Shown here piece after piece: positions 46,395 to 62,627 of a stretch of DNA of 64,000 bases. Source of the DNA: Chaetoderma sp. LZ-2023a (Eukaryota > Mollusca > Caudofoveata > Chaetodermatida > Chaetodermatidae); NCBI GenBank assembly GCA_034401795.1, contig CM067363.1, positions 28,654,430 through 28,718,429 of the forward strand, in the 5' to 3' direction. The notes under the pieces are model-generated. The model searched no databases, was not told the DNA's origin, and saw only the letters and a list, made by a program, of their open reading frames with translations. Each line of letters begins with the position of its first letter. The stretch's first letter is position 1. Both the position numbers and the translations under genes were made by a program.

Positions 46395-48669
46395 AGCCTT
46401 TCTTCGCTTCTTCCCACCATGACTTGTTCTCAGCCAAAATCCTTAGCTTCCTCAGGTCCATTCTTGACTTCAGTGTACCTAATCCTGCTTTCTTGAGGTC
46501 ACCTTGCAGTATGCTCAGCAGATTGATGCAATGACGTCCCTCCTGGCTCTGTATTTGTTAGCTCCGAGTAGGGCGAATTCCAAGGCTAACTGTGCTACAC
46601 CAGGAATCTTCTGGAATCCTTAGCACATGGCCAAACATGGACCATCTTTGCTGGGCGACTTTTACAGAGAGCGGTGGCGTATTACACATCTTGTATAGTG
46701 CATCATTGGAAATTATGCTCTCTGGCCATCGGTGTCCAGTGAAGGTGCATAGATGTTTGCGGTGATAGGCATCAAGTTTGTCTAGAGCTGCCTTTGGAGC
46801 TGCCAAGCTGTTACAGTTATACATCATCAAAGAGACGCAGGCTGCATTGTATAAACGTAGTCTTTTTACCAAGGGAATCTTTGAGCTACGAATCCATGGC
46901 TTCCAGAAGGACTGGAAAGCTATGTTCCCCATGGTGCAGCAATGTCAGCAGTACTGCAAAGCAGTGAGCTCAGGATTTTACTTTTCCTCCATGGTTCGCC
47001 GCCACGGAGTGGATTGTTATTTTCTTTAGTCTCATGCTTTGTAGATAGGTATATGTGAGTGAGCTCTGTTTTAGATTCATTCATAAAGAGATTCTCAATT
47101 TTTAGTTTGCTTGCAGCTATTGGGAGAGGTTCGTCAAAGGGTTTCTTTTCCTCATCTCCGGCATATTCCGGCATATTCCATCTCTAGCGGCATGCCCATA
47201 TTGACACCGGGGATGGGTGGGGGTGGGGTTGGGGGGTTGGGGTTGGGGTGTTGGTCTTGTGGAGTTTTTCCGCACAGATTTCAATGCAGCAGCCAGGTAA
47301 CAGGTGAAGAGCACAGGGGATAGACCATCTCCCTGTGGGGAGCCGATTGATGTCTCAAATTCTACAGACTTCACTGACTTGACTCGTACTATCAGCTTGG
47401 TGTCTGCAAGCAGTAGTCTCACTAGTCGTAGCTCATCTTCATTGCAACTGGCCTGACGTAGTACATGTAGGATCTTTGAGCGTTTAATTGTGTCGAAGGC
47501 TCGTGACATGTCAATGCCCATTTTGTGGAAATCCCAGTGTTTGGACATGAATACCGACACAAGCATGCGTTGAACCCATACAATGTCTGCGCAGCTGCGT
47601 CAACGTTTGAAGGCACTTTGACATGATCTGGTGAAATCGTCGATCTTGTCTCGGATGCGGCATAGAGTAACATTGGATATGATTTCCTGTATGCTGTTAA
47701 GGAGCACAATGGGCTGCAGATTGGCTGGGTGGGGGCAGCTGGCTTCTTGGGCTTGGGTAGCGCGATAAGGATGCCTTGGCCTACAGCGTCGATGGGAAGG
47801 TGGTGCACAAAAGCCGAATTGATTATGTGCGTGATCGGTTTTGAGATAATGTCACTTGCATATTTGAATAGTTCATTGCTCATACCATCAGGTCCAGATG
47901 CACGTCCATTTTCAGGGATTTAAGTGCCTTCTCAACCCCTGCTGTATTAATTGGTATTATCAATGGCCTGGGGTCTCCTGAGAATGGGTGCAAGGGCTCA
48001 TCATCGTGGTCAGTGAACTGTTCCGTGAACCATTCTCGAATTGCCTCGGCTTTGCCCTGGTCAGTCCCGATAAAGTGTCCTTTAGAGTTGTGTACGGTTA
48101 ATGGCGGTGTGTAATCAACAACTCTCAGGGCTTGGGCTGCCCGAAACATATTGTGGCAGTCAACCATGGCAGTGATTTCATCTGCAAGTGTGTCTGCTTG
48201 TTGGATAGCAAGATCTTTTAAGCGTTCGTTAATGTGGCACAGAATGTTATTGCGTTCCTGGCGTAGTTTTGTGCGATCTTCACTTTGGCCATTTTGATAG
48301 TTGCGCATGCGTAACGCTTTCTGTTCTGCTGACAGTTTGACTACGAGAGGGTCGTCAGTATACCTAGTTCTGTTGTTTTTTAGAACACCCATGCTGCTAG
48401 TAGCTGATGATTCCATAGATATATTTCGGTTAGGGCTTCGTTTAGATCGGAGCTGACGTCGATGTTGGCTATCGGCTCCCCGAGGGCCTTTTTGTATGGC
48501 ATTTGAGTGTCAGTGTCGCTGATGAGCTTGGGTAATTTGTAGGTGACTCTAGCCTGCTATGGCGTTTATATATTAGGTAGGGATCGTTCATCTGAAGGCG
48601 TGTAATGACTAGCTTTTGGTCAGAATTAAGGTCTGTTCCTCCATAGAAACGAGCATCCCGAAGTAGGGG
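46395..48669 (-). pseudogene. 5'-truncated LINE (non-LTR retrotransposon), EN C-terminus plus RT, frameshifted
   Basis: Minus-strand fossil of an ORF2-type protein. From 48669 down: end of an APE-type endonuclease (YGGTDLNSDQKLVITRLQM; the usual SDH is SDQ here), the EN-RT linker (48416-47880), RT entry motif GILIALPKPKK (about 47770), motif A DMSRAFDTI (about 47500), motif B SIGSPQGDGLSPVLF (about 47350), a degenerate motif C (YAGDEE, about 47160, in place of YADD), then the thumb and C-terminal region (RLRLYNAACVSLMMYN onward, 46865 to about 46395). At least four frame changes break it. Truncation at the 5' end inside EN is the usual result of target-primed reverse transcription. Clade unresolved. 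Confidence 0.88.
47215..47248 (+). other. G-quadruplex-type tract
   Basis: Six G-runs of 3-6 separated by single T or TT (GGGTGGGGGTGGGGTTGGGG type). Inside the LINE fossil between RT motifs B and C; on the coding strand it encodes Pro/Gln/Thr-rich filler, so it is probably an expansion in the dead copy. Confidence 0.7.
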
Positions 48670-48765
48670 TTAAATGCTTAAGATTAATCTCTGCATATTA
48701 CATGCATGCGTGTGCGCATGTGTGCACCCTTCCATCCATGAGTGGAACAATAATGTGAGTAAACC

Positions 48766-48990
48766 AGATGGTGATATGCAAATTAAACTTGGTGCATGAC
48801 TATCGGCGGGTTATCATGTGGATATTGAAGCCACGCATTGCCAGTGCATCAATAAAATAAAATACATATACTGGCAGAGCCGTTATGGAGTCAGGGTACA
48901 ATAGGCTTAAAAAATCCCAGGATTGAATAGTGGCAGATGCATCCACCTATAGTCCCATAGGAATCGTCAGAGTGTCAGTATATCAGACAT
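48766..48990 (+). repeat. SINE body, head-less copy
   Basis: GATGGTGATATGCAAATTAA, TTGAAGCCACGCATTGCCAG, TCAATAAAATAAAATA and GCATCCACCTATAGTCCCAT are shared in order with 49115-49320, which follows a tRNA-like head. This copy has no head, so it is read as 5'-truncated. Confidence 0.55.
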
Positions 48991-49019
48991 GTGGAAGCTG
49001 GTCTGCTAAACCAAGATTC

Positions 49020-49325
49020 CTATCTTGGCACGGTGGTCCAGGGGAAAGATGTCTGGTTGCTAATGCCATGCTGAGCTGCAGTATGGCGTTTCGATCCCCG
49101 ACTGGGGAGATGGTGATCAACAAATTAAACTAATGGTTGAATGACTGTCGGCTGGTTAGCATGTGGAAATTGAAGCCACGCATTGCCAGTGTGTCAATAA
49201 AATAAAATATATATACTACCAGAGCCGTGATGGAGTCACGGATTGAAAAGTGGCAGGTGCATCCACAGATAGTCCCATATGAATCGTCACTGTGTCAGTA
49301 TATCGGAGTGTCAAGGTTTGGCCGA
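49020..49325 (+). mobile_element. tRNA-derived SINE
   Basis: The head has a Pol III A box TGGCACGGTGG at 49026-49036 (one mismatch to TRGCNNAGTGG) and a B box GTTTCGATCCC at 49088-49098, 52 nt apart, followed by CGACTGGGGA as in a tRNA 3' arm. The body, from 49107, repeats the unit at 48766-48990. The acceptor stem does not pair, so this is a SINE head and not a working tRNA. Parent tRNA not determined. Confidence 0.6.
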
Positions 49326-49329
49326 CTAT

Positions 49330-51490
49330 TGTAATTGTCTAGAAGGAAAGTTTACCTTCAGTTCAAAATTCAAATATCTACGTTGAATGTTCAGTAAGTG
49401 CATCCCGAAATACACATTCTTAGCCATATATTGAGAACGCAAGTAGGTAGAATCACCAACTTTGGCATATCCATTCAGGTGTCTACACGTTCTATGAGTG
49501 TTAGCACAAAGCATCAAATGTTTGCATGGATCGCTCAGTCGGATACGAACCGGCCCAGTTTAGCCAGGTACGAAACGACCCTATCTGCGATTCTCCAGCC
49601 CCATTCCCGTTGGTTCCATAGGCCAGTGCGTGTAGCCACGGAAGAAAGAGCTCAAATAAATATCATCGTGAGAACACCTACTGCACATATGCACCAATAA
49701 GTGATAGCTCACCCACGTTGTGCAGGGCGTGTGGAGAATGGCATTTCTGTGTATATAGCTACACCAACGCAGCTTTTTTCAGTTCCTGTTCTCGTTTCAG
49801 AGGCTTGCACACACTGCGAACGCGACTCAATTTTTCGAATCCCCGTGCCAAGAGGGGCTAATAAACTAATTCGAAAAGAACATTTCCCATCTGCCAACTG
49901 TAGGGACCTTCTACAAGTCGCGTCGCCGTTTCAGCCTTAACACCAAAAATCAGTATGTGAAATGATATTCATGTAATGATGTCTCGCCAAACCTGCCGTA
50001 CCATGCCGACCAGTGGAGATTAGAATTAGCATGTATCTAATGCATCATCATGTTTTGAACTTTCGTTCATTGCTGGGAACATTTCCTTCAGTGCCGCTAA
50101 TGAGCTAAGCGGCGCGGATCGTCTTGCGCCATAAAACTATAACTTGGTCTCTTTAGCCAACAAAGGCAACTTCACTTCAGCACCAGGTTTCGTGTGCTTC
50201 AACTTTCGCAGTAAATTAGACTGTTATACTGCTTGTGTTTTTAGTTTGGTGCTAATGACTATGAAGCGCCAACAACTTCGAATACTGCACTGATTCCAGA
50301 GAACCTCGCCAGCAGACACCAGCATGCGCTGATGACTAACACGCCCCAACAAGAGTTTTTGTGTGGTAAAAACTAACATTGCGCCAATGCCTACTAAGCG
50401 CCCATTTTTATTGTAACATAGTTATCTTATTTTCTGCAGCCATGAGTACAATTAAACGCAGTAGGTCAGCTGACCTTATTATATTGTATGCAATTGTAAT
50501 ACGGCGAGCGCCGTTTTTAGACACGGTTAATTTTTCGCTAGGTTAAATAGTTATATTTATTTTCTTAAGCCTCGAAGACGCTTAAGCTTATACTATGCAG
50601 TTTCATTAACTGCAACACTTACTTTCTTAAATACGACAACACTTTTACACTAGGGTCCTCTCGCATGCCTGCGCCCATAGGTTCGAGATACGGCGACTAA
50701 TCCTAACTAGTATTAAGCTCAGATATTTTGTTAGGATAGAGTAGATAGGGACGACTGCTCAAATGAAAGAATGCTATTTTGTTGTAAAGCCTCTTCCCGG
50801 CGATGCTGCCAAGTTACATAAGCAGGCCGACTTTTCCATAATTGGCCAGCAACTATAAGACCTCCTAAATTACTTCTGCAGCAGCTGTCTGTTCTACGAC
50901 TCTTCGGCATTCCAGCCAACTAATTGTCTGGTAGTCCCCTCCGCAGGTTTGGTTAGAGCTGACCCGCGAAATCGCAGAGGTTTCTCGACGGTGAGAATCG
51001 AAACGGTGATGCTTCATACACTTCTTCTGTACCTTCACCGGTACCCTTAGCTAGTATTTAAGCTAAAGTAGGATTCACTGTGCCAACAATAATTATACAT
51101 TAATGTAGTTTAAACGTTAGCGCCAAGGAACGTTCTTGACACGCTTGGCACTTCTGGAAACGCCGCTCGCGGACTAACTCCAAGGTGGCAGGGAGAAGCT
51201 AGTGAAAGGTCGTTTTGACGCGTCTACCTCACAATTATTTAGGTCACTACAACGTCATAATTCTAGATTTGACTCTCAGAATTTGCAAAACGGTTGGATC
51301 GCGGTTGAGTTATCGAGCATAGGTAGACCACAATAACCACAAAACGTACGGCCTAATTATAATTATAGATTTTCTGGAAATTATCGTGGTCGTGTTCTCG
51401 GGATGTGTTCCATAGCATGAGAAATACTAACGTTTCAAGATTTCGCCCTCAACACCCGGGGCCGGGACCAATGAGAGATCAGAAGGATTA
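49330..51490. other. Unidentified insert between X4 and Y3
   Basis: No gene recognised. 49390-49470 resembles an inverted piece of block X (GAACGCAAGTAGGTAGAAT). From about 49525 to 51480 the sequence is less AT-rich than its surroundings and has no paralogue in the window. I see a hairpin CTTAAGC/GCTTAAG (50564-50586), a TATA-like TAGTATTTAAGC near 51050, and repeated GCGCC words at 50100-50400. It could be a solo LTR or a non-coding part of another element; no terminal repeats were found. ORFs of 60-100 codons show no motif. Confidence 0.4.
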
Positions 51491-52199
51491 AAATATCCCT
51501 TAACACACAGACAAGTTTGTAGTATATAATAATATGATATTTTGGAACAAATTTTTCTATATTTCGTTGTTGGTTGTTCATTTAATGATAATGAAAAATC
51601 ATCTCTCTGCTAAGCTTGTCATATGGAAAATTATAAATGCGTCAGATAAAGTAATTGATTGGATTCAACATGGCGTAAAATTCCCTGTAATTGATGCCAT
51701 TAGTAGTTTTGTGGAGGAAAATAATAAGTTTCTAGGTCACGTTGAGGTCACGTTGATTGCTCAATGATTCGGTGTGTTAGCAGCAGCGCGGCGCTGGATT
51801 TACAAAATACTACGTCACATGGTCTGTAAGTGTATCCCACAATATACAGCTTTAGTTACTGTAAATGGGTAGAATTACCAAATTTTACCAATTCATATAT
51901 GTGGCTAGATGTTTTACGAGTTTTAAGACAAAGAATAAAATATCTAGGTCGCATCAGGGTCACGAAGTGCATACCAGAATATACATTTTGGCCATGGCGC
52001 TGGAATGCATGAAGGTAGCCACCATATTTAGTGTACACATTCATATTACGTCAGTTTAATTGCTTTGAATTCGACGTCAACAGATCACCTCTTTAGGTGG
52101 CAAGGGCCCTACGCGCACTATCAAAACAGAGCGCAAATGCGTGAGTCAGCATCCCCCTCGAGCGCATTCTAGTTATTAAAAAGGGTATCCCTCGATGGA

Positions 52200-52200
<1 letters not shown>
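51490..52200. other. Non-coding stretch before Y3
   Basis: AT-rich. Two overlapping phrases, GGTCACGTTGAGGTCACGTTG (51737-51757) and TAGGTCGCATCAGGGTCACGAA (about 51943-51964), and a copy of the GTGCAT...ATACACATT phrase also seen at 49398. No gene. Confidence 0.4.
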
Positions 52201-55588
<3,388 letters not shown>

Positions 55589-56649
55589 GCAATAAGACGA
55601 GTTCTCTATTTGCCAATTGTCGGACATCACTGTGTTCTGAACAGCAGTCTTATCAGGTGTATATTTGATGGTGTACTTTGTCTCTCGTCTTCACTACTCA
55701 GACTTAACCAAACCATGTCTTTACGTCAAACACATCGTGTAACTTCCTCTGCTGTTTTTATAAGACGATACCGGAAATTGAAAACACACTCTGTTAATGC
55801 CGGTGAATAGTTGGTCTGGTGCGATGAGAATTCAAATATCGTGTTCGCGCTTGTGTGGATGAAGACTTAAGAAGGCACTGCAAAGCTGACAATACACTAA
55901 GCATATCAATGGACGAGGTAATAGTGCCACATCCATTATTCAATAGTGGAGTCACTTCTGAAGTGAGCTGTCAAGCTACACTACTCACAGTCCAACTTTC
56001 AATATATCTATGACTATCTCCACTTCGTGTTAAAGCTGAACGCTTTGTCCCCCACATCATGACAATATTGCTCACGGACTTGATTCGCAAAATAATTGAC
56101 ATTTCCAGTTTCAGCTATTCCCTGCCCATCTCTAGCTAAGCTCCACCTATACCGCGCTCGTGCTGGGATCGATCGATATCTGAACTACCCGACTATCAAT
56201 GTCCAGAAAACTATACAGGTAATTTGTCCGCAGGTCCAAAATTATTGGCTCTTACAATTATTGTCTGGTGTCGTGCAACCGTCAGACAGTTAACAGCTCT
56301 GTTGAGATATCCAGGCAACTACGGTTTGGTCAACTATGAGCATTCGGGAAGAGATCGGGTAGACACATCACTTTTGCTCTATGCATCGGTTAATTCATGT
56401 TGCACTGAATCGACGATAGCAAAATATCAACATGTCTTTTTCTACCTTCTTACTTTCGGTGACATCAAGGGATGTCCGGGATGAGTGTCTTCATACAGTG
56501 CTCTCCCTTTATGCGTAAGTGATTCAACACAATTTTTGATAGGTACATATTATGAAGCACTATTACCTATTGTCTCTACCATATCTTCATGCTTCTGGGA
56601 GTGTTTCTTATTAAGATAGGTTATGACATCAGCAAACTCTGAATTCTAC

Positions 56650-56762
56650 ATGTTGAATTGAAAAAAGGGTATGTGTGAGTGTGCGCACGTGTGTGCGTGC
56701 GTGCGTGCTTGCGTGCGTGATTGCGTGCGTGCGCGCGTGCGTGCGTGCGTGCGTGTGTGTGC
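56650..56762 (+). repeat. (GTGC)n microsatellite, interrupted
   Basis: Imperfect GTGC units with TTGC, ATTGC and CGCGC interruptions. Same position as the long tract at 29343-29616. Confidence 0.9.
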
Positions 56763-58807
56763 GTATTTCCCTCTTTCGCTTTAATGCACATTTTGATTTA
56801 TTCTATACAGAGATACTGGTATTTTAATTACATTTCTGATATGCACTGCCTGGTGTAAGATATTCATCGGACAGGGATCCGATCTCTAACTCAATTATCT
56901 GACATCATAATCAAGTCCGCCACTTGTTAGCTGACGTTGCAATCACAATGACCTACGTCTGTCACAAAATCTTCAAAGATCACATCATTTAGCCTTAAAC
57001 ATATATGTTATGTAACTTTTTTTCCAGCTCGGAGAAGGATTATCTTGCTGAGCAGAACATATACTAACCATGGTCGCTTTATAAATGTGTATTAGCGTGG
57101 ACCGTCTAGGTCAACAATGTACAAATTTTCATCTCTAATCTTACAAGTGAAAACACTGCTAGCTCATTTTGCTGAATTACGGGTAGGGGGGAAATTGATC
57201 GGTGCTTGAGTAAATTCACTAACCAATTCCTTTCCGTTCCAGTAAGAATCACGTATCAAATCAATGCTTTCAGACTATTAAAGGCAGACACGACACACGC
57301 TTTTGATGATGAAATTAAGTGCATAACGTGCCAATGTTTGGCAGACAATGCGTAATCAGTCGATACATGGCATGTTTGTTCTTTCCACTTCAAAACTAAA
57401 TTAAACATGGGTGGATAGCTTGCCAAGTCTACCCCTCTCAAGTACGTCTAGACATGGACTGGGTTTTCTTTCGTGCCTATAGTTTACTTTCTGTATCCAG
57501 TTTCACCTTTCTTTTGCCAAATTTTAGCTATTGTTTTAATTTCGCATTGTTGTATTGCTCTAAGCCATCGCGAACAAGACACACAACAACATACACCAAT
57601 GTAATTTTAAAGTTAGACGCCAAAATGCCATTCTCAGGAAATTTCAGGACGATAATGATGGACTTGTAGCACAAAAATCAACAGCATCTTGAGTAAAAAT
57701 GCGAGATAACCAAATAATGCAAAACCAAAAAACTGTATCGCCATAATCGGAATGAACATATTATAGAAACTACTGAATCAAACTGACTGAAACTAGTAGT
57801 GATGGTTTGCTGATTGGTATCGCTTACACTAAGATGCGATCACATTCCTAAACAAAAATTCTGAAAAGTGATACGGATGAGCTAGGGTCGTAGATTGTGA
57901 ATGCCTGCAGCGAAACCTGACATTTGTCCACTATTTGGAAAGCATTGATTATTTATATGTCGTGAACTGATGCCTTGTGATACTTATCTAGTGAATAATA
58001 CTATGACGTGTTCATGTTGACTGTTGACTAGTGGAAGAGTAGTCGGCTGCTAAAGTCAGGAATATTGCCGAGGATTGCCACAATCTTGGATATGCGGTAA
58101 ATTCATAGCAAAAATAAATCGGAAAGGGGTCCAGACAGTTCTACCCATGAACACAGTTACGATCGTGCATCACTGTGTAAATACTATATCATTGTATGGC
58201 AGACATGGCAAATGGAATTATAAATACAACAGTAACTCTCTGACTGCTGAGTTTTTTGCAAATGACATATTCCAGCGGTAATATACATAGGCCTGCTAAA
58301 TATTTTGAAAACAATTTGACATGAATTTCATGGCCACTTTTCCAATTAATATTGTGCCATGAAGCATTCCCTCTAGTTATGGCAGGAACACTTTGAAAAT
58401 CAGCTCATCAAATTCACAGTTAGCAGTTTTATAAAGTATTACTGTGTATTTCTCTGAATCGACCATTCTGGAATGATATCCACATGCCATAGTGTGTGTG
58501 TTACTTGACCTTGATTTAGTGTAAGGTGTAGCCTGGAGTATTAATAATATCCTTATAGGATATAACACTTTAACTTGTCGCTTTAAACAGACATCAATCA
58601 AGTTAATTTGGTGGGCGGACGAGGGGGAATTCTCATGCATGTATTGGCACCCGCGTGTGACGCCAATCTCGGGTTTCAGGAAACTAGACACCGATAATCC
58701 GTTGTCCTTGAGAATATTGGGAGGGGAAATTACAGATAAGCTAGATTAGGAATAGAGTTTAGTCAGAAAGATAAGAGGTGCGAGAAGAGTCATTTGATAA
58801 TTAGACA

Positions 58808-59185
58808 ATCTATGCCCCGACCATCCCTAGATAAGCTCCACTCAGACCATGTTCGTGTTGGGATCGATCGATCCCTGATTTCCCTGAATATCAATTTCTA
58901 GTAGAGTATACAGGTAAGCTATTGCATATATTGAAACCAATTTGACTATGTGCTGTTCCAGGCTATGGCAACAACAGCGCCCAGTCAAATTAGTGTCAAA
59001 TTTGTCAACAGCATGTTTATTAAATATTAAAGTCGTGTACATCTCGTTCACCGCCGCTTAGTCCATTCCCAAATTAGCGCTAGTGACGAACTTAGCTACG
59101 ACACTCGTGCCGTAATTGATTCTGACTTCATCTTACACGTCATGTAGTTGATTATGACGTCAGATGATTGATGCGTAAACCCGAA
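58808..59185 (+). repeat. PAL-A foldback copy
   Basis: CTATGCCCCGACCATCC start, perfect palindrome GGGATCGATCGATCCC at 58860-58875, TATACAGGTAAGCT at about 58908, stem-loop to about 59010, GATTATGACGTCAGATG near the end. Orthologue of 31452-31843; the outer left end is lost. Confidence 0.7.
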
Positions 59186-60165
59186 TCATCCTTTGAGTTA
59201 CCTAAGCACACTTATTATCGTATGCGTATGAAAAGCGAGCTAAACATGATGATGCAGATGGATAGATGCTATGGCCATTTTTCGGATTAGGATTGTGCCA
59301 TTCGCTATTCGTTTGAAAATTTGAAATGGATCATCAGTTGGTCAAATTCACTGTTAATCATTTCTTAAAGTAATATTCGCATATTTCTGTGAATCAACGA
59401 TTGACAAATAACATTGACATTACATGGGGTGCGTTACTTGCCCTCGATTTAGTGTAAGAGGCACTCGCGAGTTATAGGATATAAAGGTTTAACTTGTCGC
59501 TTTACACTTCCATCACTCAATTTAATTTGGTACGCAAATGAGGGAGCATCTTCGAGAATATCTTGGCACCAGAGTTTGAAGCCAATCGTATGTCTCCTAA
59601 AAATTGGCCTCCGATAATCTGCTGCCCTCGGGAGTCAGATTATGGGGCGATGGAATTACAGATAAGATAGGAATAGACAGTTAAGCTAGAAAGATAAGAG
59701 GTGCGAGAAGGGTCATTTGATAATTAGACAACTGGCAAACCGTTATCACGTGGCTCTATCACCCGATTGGCAATTGAAGGAATCGAGAGAAACTTAGGGA
59801 ACATGGAAGGCGGAAACAAATAACAACGCTCGTTTTCTTTTCAAACACAACAATGACACACTGCTGTTGCATCATACGGCAAACCTTCAGAAGCTCGTCG
59901 AAAATAATCTCATTTGTTGACAGAAAGACATGACCAATGTCCAGGAGGTACATGAAAGAAATTAATGCAGCCAGTACTCGTCTAGAAACCGGATTACTTT
60001 GAATATATGAATATTATAAGTGGAGATATCACCATTCAGTAGCCATCTATCCTTCATCAAATCTCTACAACTGTGGGTCCTCATGTACACACTAGTAATG
60101 ATAATATACGAGGTATATCTCAGTGGTGTATTTTACGTAAACAACTGAAATGGCATTCCGACAAT

Positions 60166-60559
60166 GGACATTTTCAGTTTATTCATCCATCATATGATGT
60201 CATAATCAACTACGTCACGTGTAGAATAGCGTCATAATCAATTACAGCATGAATGACTCGATTTAGTTCATCTTAACCACTTAATCGTCTGACACTATTC
60301 ACGAATTGTTTCGATGTCTTTAATATTTAATAAACATTCTGGCAAATATTTTGAAAACTAATTTGACTGGGCGCTGTTGCTGCCATATGTGGTAACAGCA
60401 ACAGGTCAAATTACTTTCAAAATATTCAACAATTTACCTGTATTGTTTTCTGGAAATTGATAGTCAGGGATTTAAGTGATCGATCGATACCAACACGAGC
60501 AAGGCGCGGGTGGAGCTTAGCTAGAGATGGACGGGGCATAGCTAAAACTGAAAAAGTCC
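60166..60559 (-). repeat. PAL-A foldback copy with AAT flanks
   Basis: GGACATTTTCAG left end and CTGAAAAAGTCC right end (394 bp), flanked by AAT at 60163-60165 and 60560-60562. Palindrome at about 60343-60432. Shared with Z1 and Z2, so older than the block duplication. Confidence 0.75.
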
Positions 60560-60794
60560 AATATAATAAAATTGTGTGAAATGTGCAAGTTCTTAAATAT
60601 AAATGGATGGATTAAAGAACTAATTTTGTGTATGAATTCGTTTATATTAGGAAAACGTACATTCAGCAGTTTTGTACTGACGTACATGAGGTCATAACCC
60701 AAATATAACGCTTGCTAGCCACTGTAAAAATCATCGAAAAGTTCTCAACCAAAGTTTCCGGATGTATGTCTTTGATTAATTTAAATCTTATAAA

Positions 60795-60965
60795 CTTTAT
60801 GTTGAATATTTTGAAACTCATTTGATAGGAAGCTGTTGTTTAATTCATATAATTACCTTGAAATTTCGATTCTAGGAATTCAGATTTCAAAGTTATTCTG
60901 GAACTGCAAACTGGGTCAACCATCAACCATTAGCAGCAGTATCTTAGTTTCAAAATATTCAATTT
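60795..60965. repeat. PAL-type palindrome with conserved spacer
   Basis: Orthologue of 24640-24803 and 33395-33560: TTGAATATTTTGAAACTCAT arm and TTAGTTTCAAAATATTCAAT closing arm. Confidence 0.6.
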
Positions 60966-61330
60966 CATGTTTGTAAACTGAATGAGATTTCGAATTTAGT
61001 GGTTCAGATTTATAATGGGAATGCTCAAATCAATCACTATCGGCTTGAGGTCTTTTCCTGATTAACGATTTCTATAGATCCATTTATTGCTGATGAAAGT
61101 CAAGCTACTTCCAACACTTCAAGGTATCATTTGATATGAAGATGGGCGTTAGTACATCGAAGGATATAAAACTGGCAGTCAGTGACTATAATTTGGCTAA
61201 TTCCATACCAATCAGTGGTGTTAACGGACATGGATTCTCAAGCACATTCATTGCTATGTATGTATGAAACGTAGAATAGACAGTACAATTCAGAGGGTGA
61301 CATGCCATGGCCGCTATTGGAATGACAGGG

Positions 61331-61675
61331 GAGAATACAGTTTTAGCTACGCTCGGCCCATCTCTAGCTAGGCTCCACCCACGCTTTGCCCATATTGGGA
61401 TTGGTCAATTCAAGTTCTCTCTGAATCGTAATTGACACGAAATAATACAGATAAGGTGTTGAATATTTTGAAAATAATTTGACTGTGTGCTATTGCTGCC
61501 TATGCATGTTTATTAAAAGGTAAACGAGTCCAATTCGTACAACAACGCTTAGTCCGCCATCAATTAAACGTGTAACGAACTTAGCTACATCATTCATGAC
61601 GTAATTGATTATGACATCATCACACACGCCACGTTGTTCATTATAACGTCATATAATTTTGATATAATCTGGAAT
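61331..61675 (+). repeat. PAL-A foldback copy
   Basis: CAGTTTTAGCTACGCTCGGCC start, CCACCCACGCTTTGCC, left palindrome arm only (TTGAATATTTTGAAAATAAT), then CATTCATGACGTAATTGATT and ATAATCTGGAATCC. Confidence 0.6.
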
Positions 61676-62278
61676 CCTTCATTGTCTCATGACGCATGCT
61701 TACTAGGTATTGAAGGAACACTTTACAGGGTTCGTCAATTCGTCAAATTCGCTGTTAGCCGTTGCTCAAATTAATATTCATATATTTCTCTGAGTGAACA
61801 ATTCCGAAATGCCATCGGCGTGACATAGTACGCGTTAGTTGGCATCGAGTGTGTGTAAGACTAAGCCGTGAGTATTCATGGTAACCTTATAGCATATGAA
61901 GTTTAAGTTGTCGCTTTACACTGCCATCAATCAAGTTAATTTGGTACGCATATGAGGCATCATCCTCGTACATATACCCGAGTGAGTGGCCAACTCGGGT
62001 CTCGCGAAATTAGATTCAGATACTCCGTTTTCCTCGAAAATATTGTGCGATGAAATTAGAGATAGGCTTGACTAGGAATAGAGGGTTGAGCCAGGCAGAT
62101 AAGAGGGGCGAGAAGGGTCATTTGCTAATTAGACATTTGGGAAACTTTTATCACGAGGCTGTATCTACCGACTGGCGAACGCATCGATGTAACAAGATAA
62201 TATGGGTAAATGGAAAAACAGGAAGTAATTAAACAATTGCATTTGGAGTCAAGAAGTTTGAAAGACTATCATTATAAA

Positions 62279-62627
62279 TGTACCTTTCCAGATTTAGGTA
62301 TGCCTTGCTCATCTCTAGCAAAGCTCCACCCACACTTCGTCCATGCTGGGACCGAATCGATCCGTGAATTTCCAGAAAACTATCCAGATAAGCTGTTAAC
62401 TATTTTGAAACTAATTTGACTGTGTGTGCCCAGTTAAATTAGTTTCAAAATATTCAACATCATGTTTATTAAAATGTAAAGACATATACTTCGCGCAACA
62501 ACACTCATTATCCGTTCCGGACGTACTTAACTACGTCATTCACGACGCCATTGAATATAGCGTCATCGTACACGTCATCTAGTTGATTATGATGTCATAG
62601 GATGATTGATTAAACTGGAAAGGTCCA
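62279..62627 (+). repeat. PAL-A foldback copy, both ends present
   Basis: TGTACCTTTCCAG left end and CTGGAAAGGTCCA right end (349 bp). Central palindrome shortened (TTTGACTGTGTGTGCCCAGTTAAA at about 62414). Flanks AAT/ATT. Confidence 0.7.

Larger units (their letters stand above)
55589..61680 (+). repeat. Long duplicated block Z, copy 4
   Basis: Paralogue closest to Z2 by layout (early GTGC tract at 56650-56762, contracted TG run at 58494). The most complete copy, running through the spacer palindrome (60795-60965) to a final PAL-A (61331-61675). No conserved ORF. Confidence 0.75.

Noticed and set aside
49026..49106. Functional tRNA gene
   Set aside because: A and B boxes are good but no acceptor or anticodon stem closes; read as a SINE head.
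51534..51767. 77-codon ORF with hydrophobic start
   Set aside because: No motif, AT-rich, isolated; chance opening is likely.
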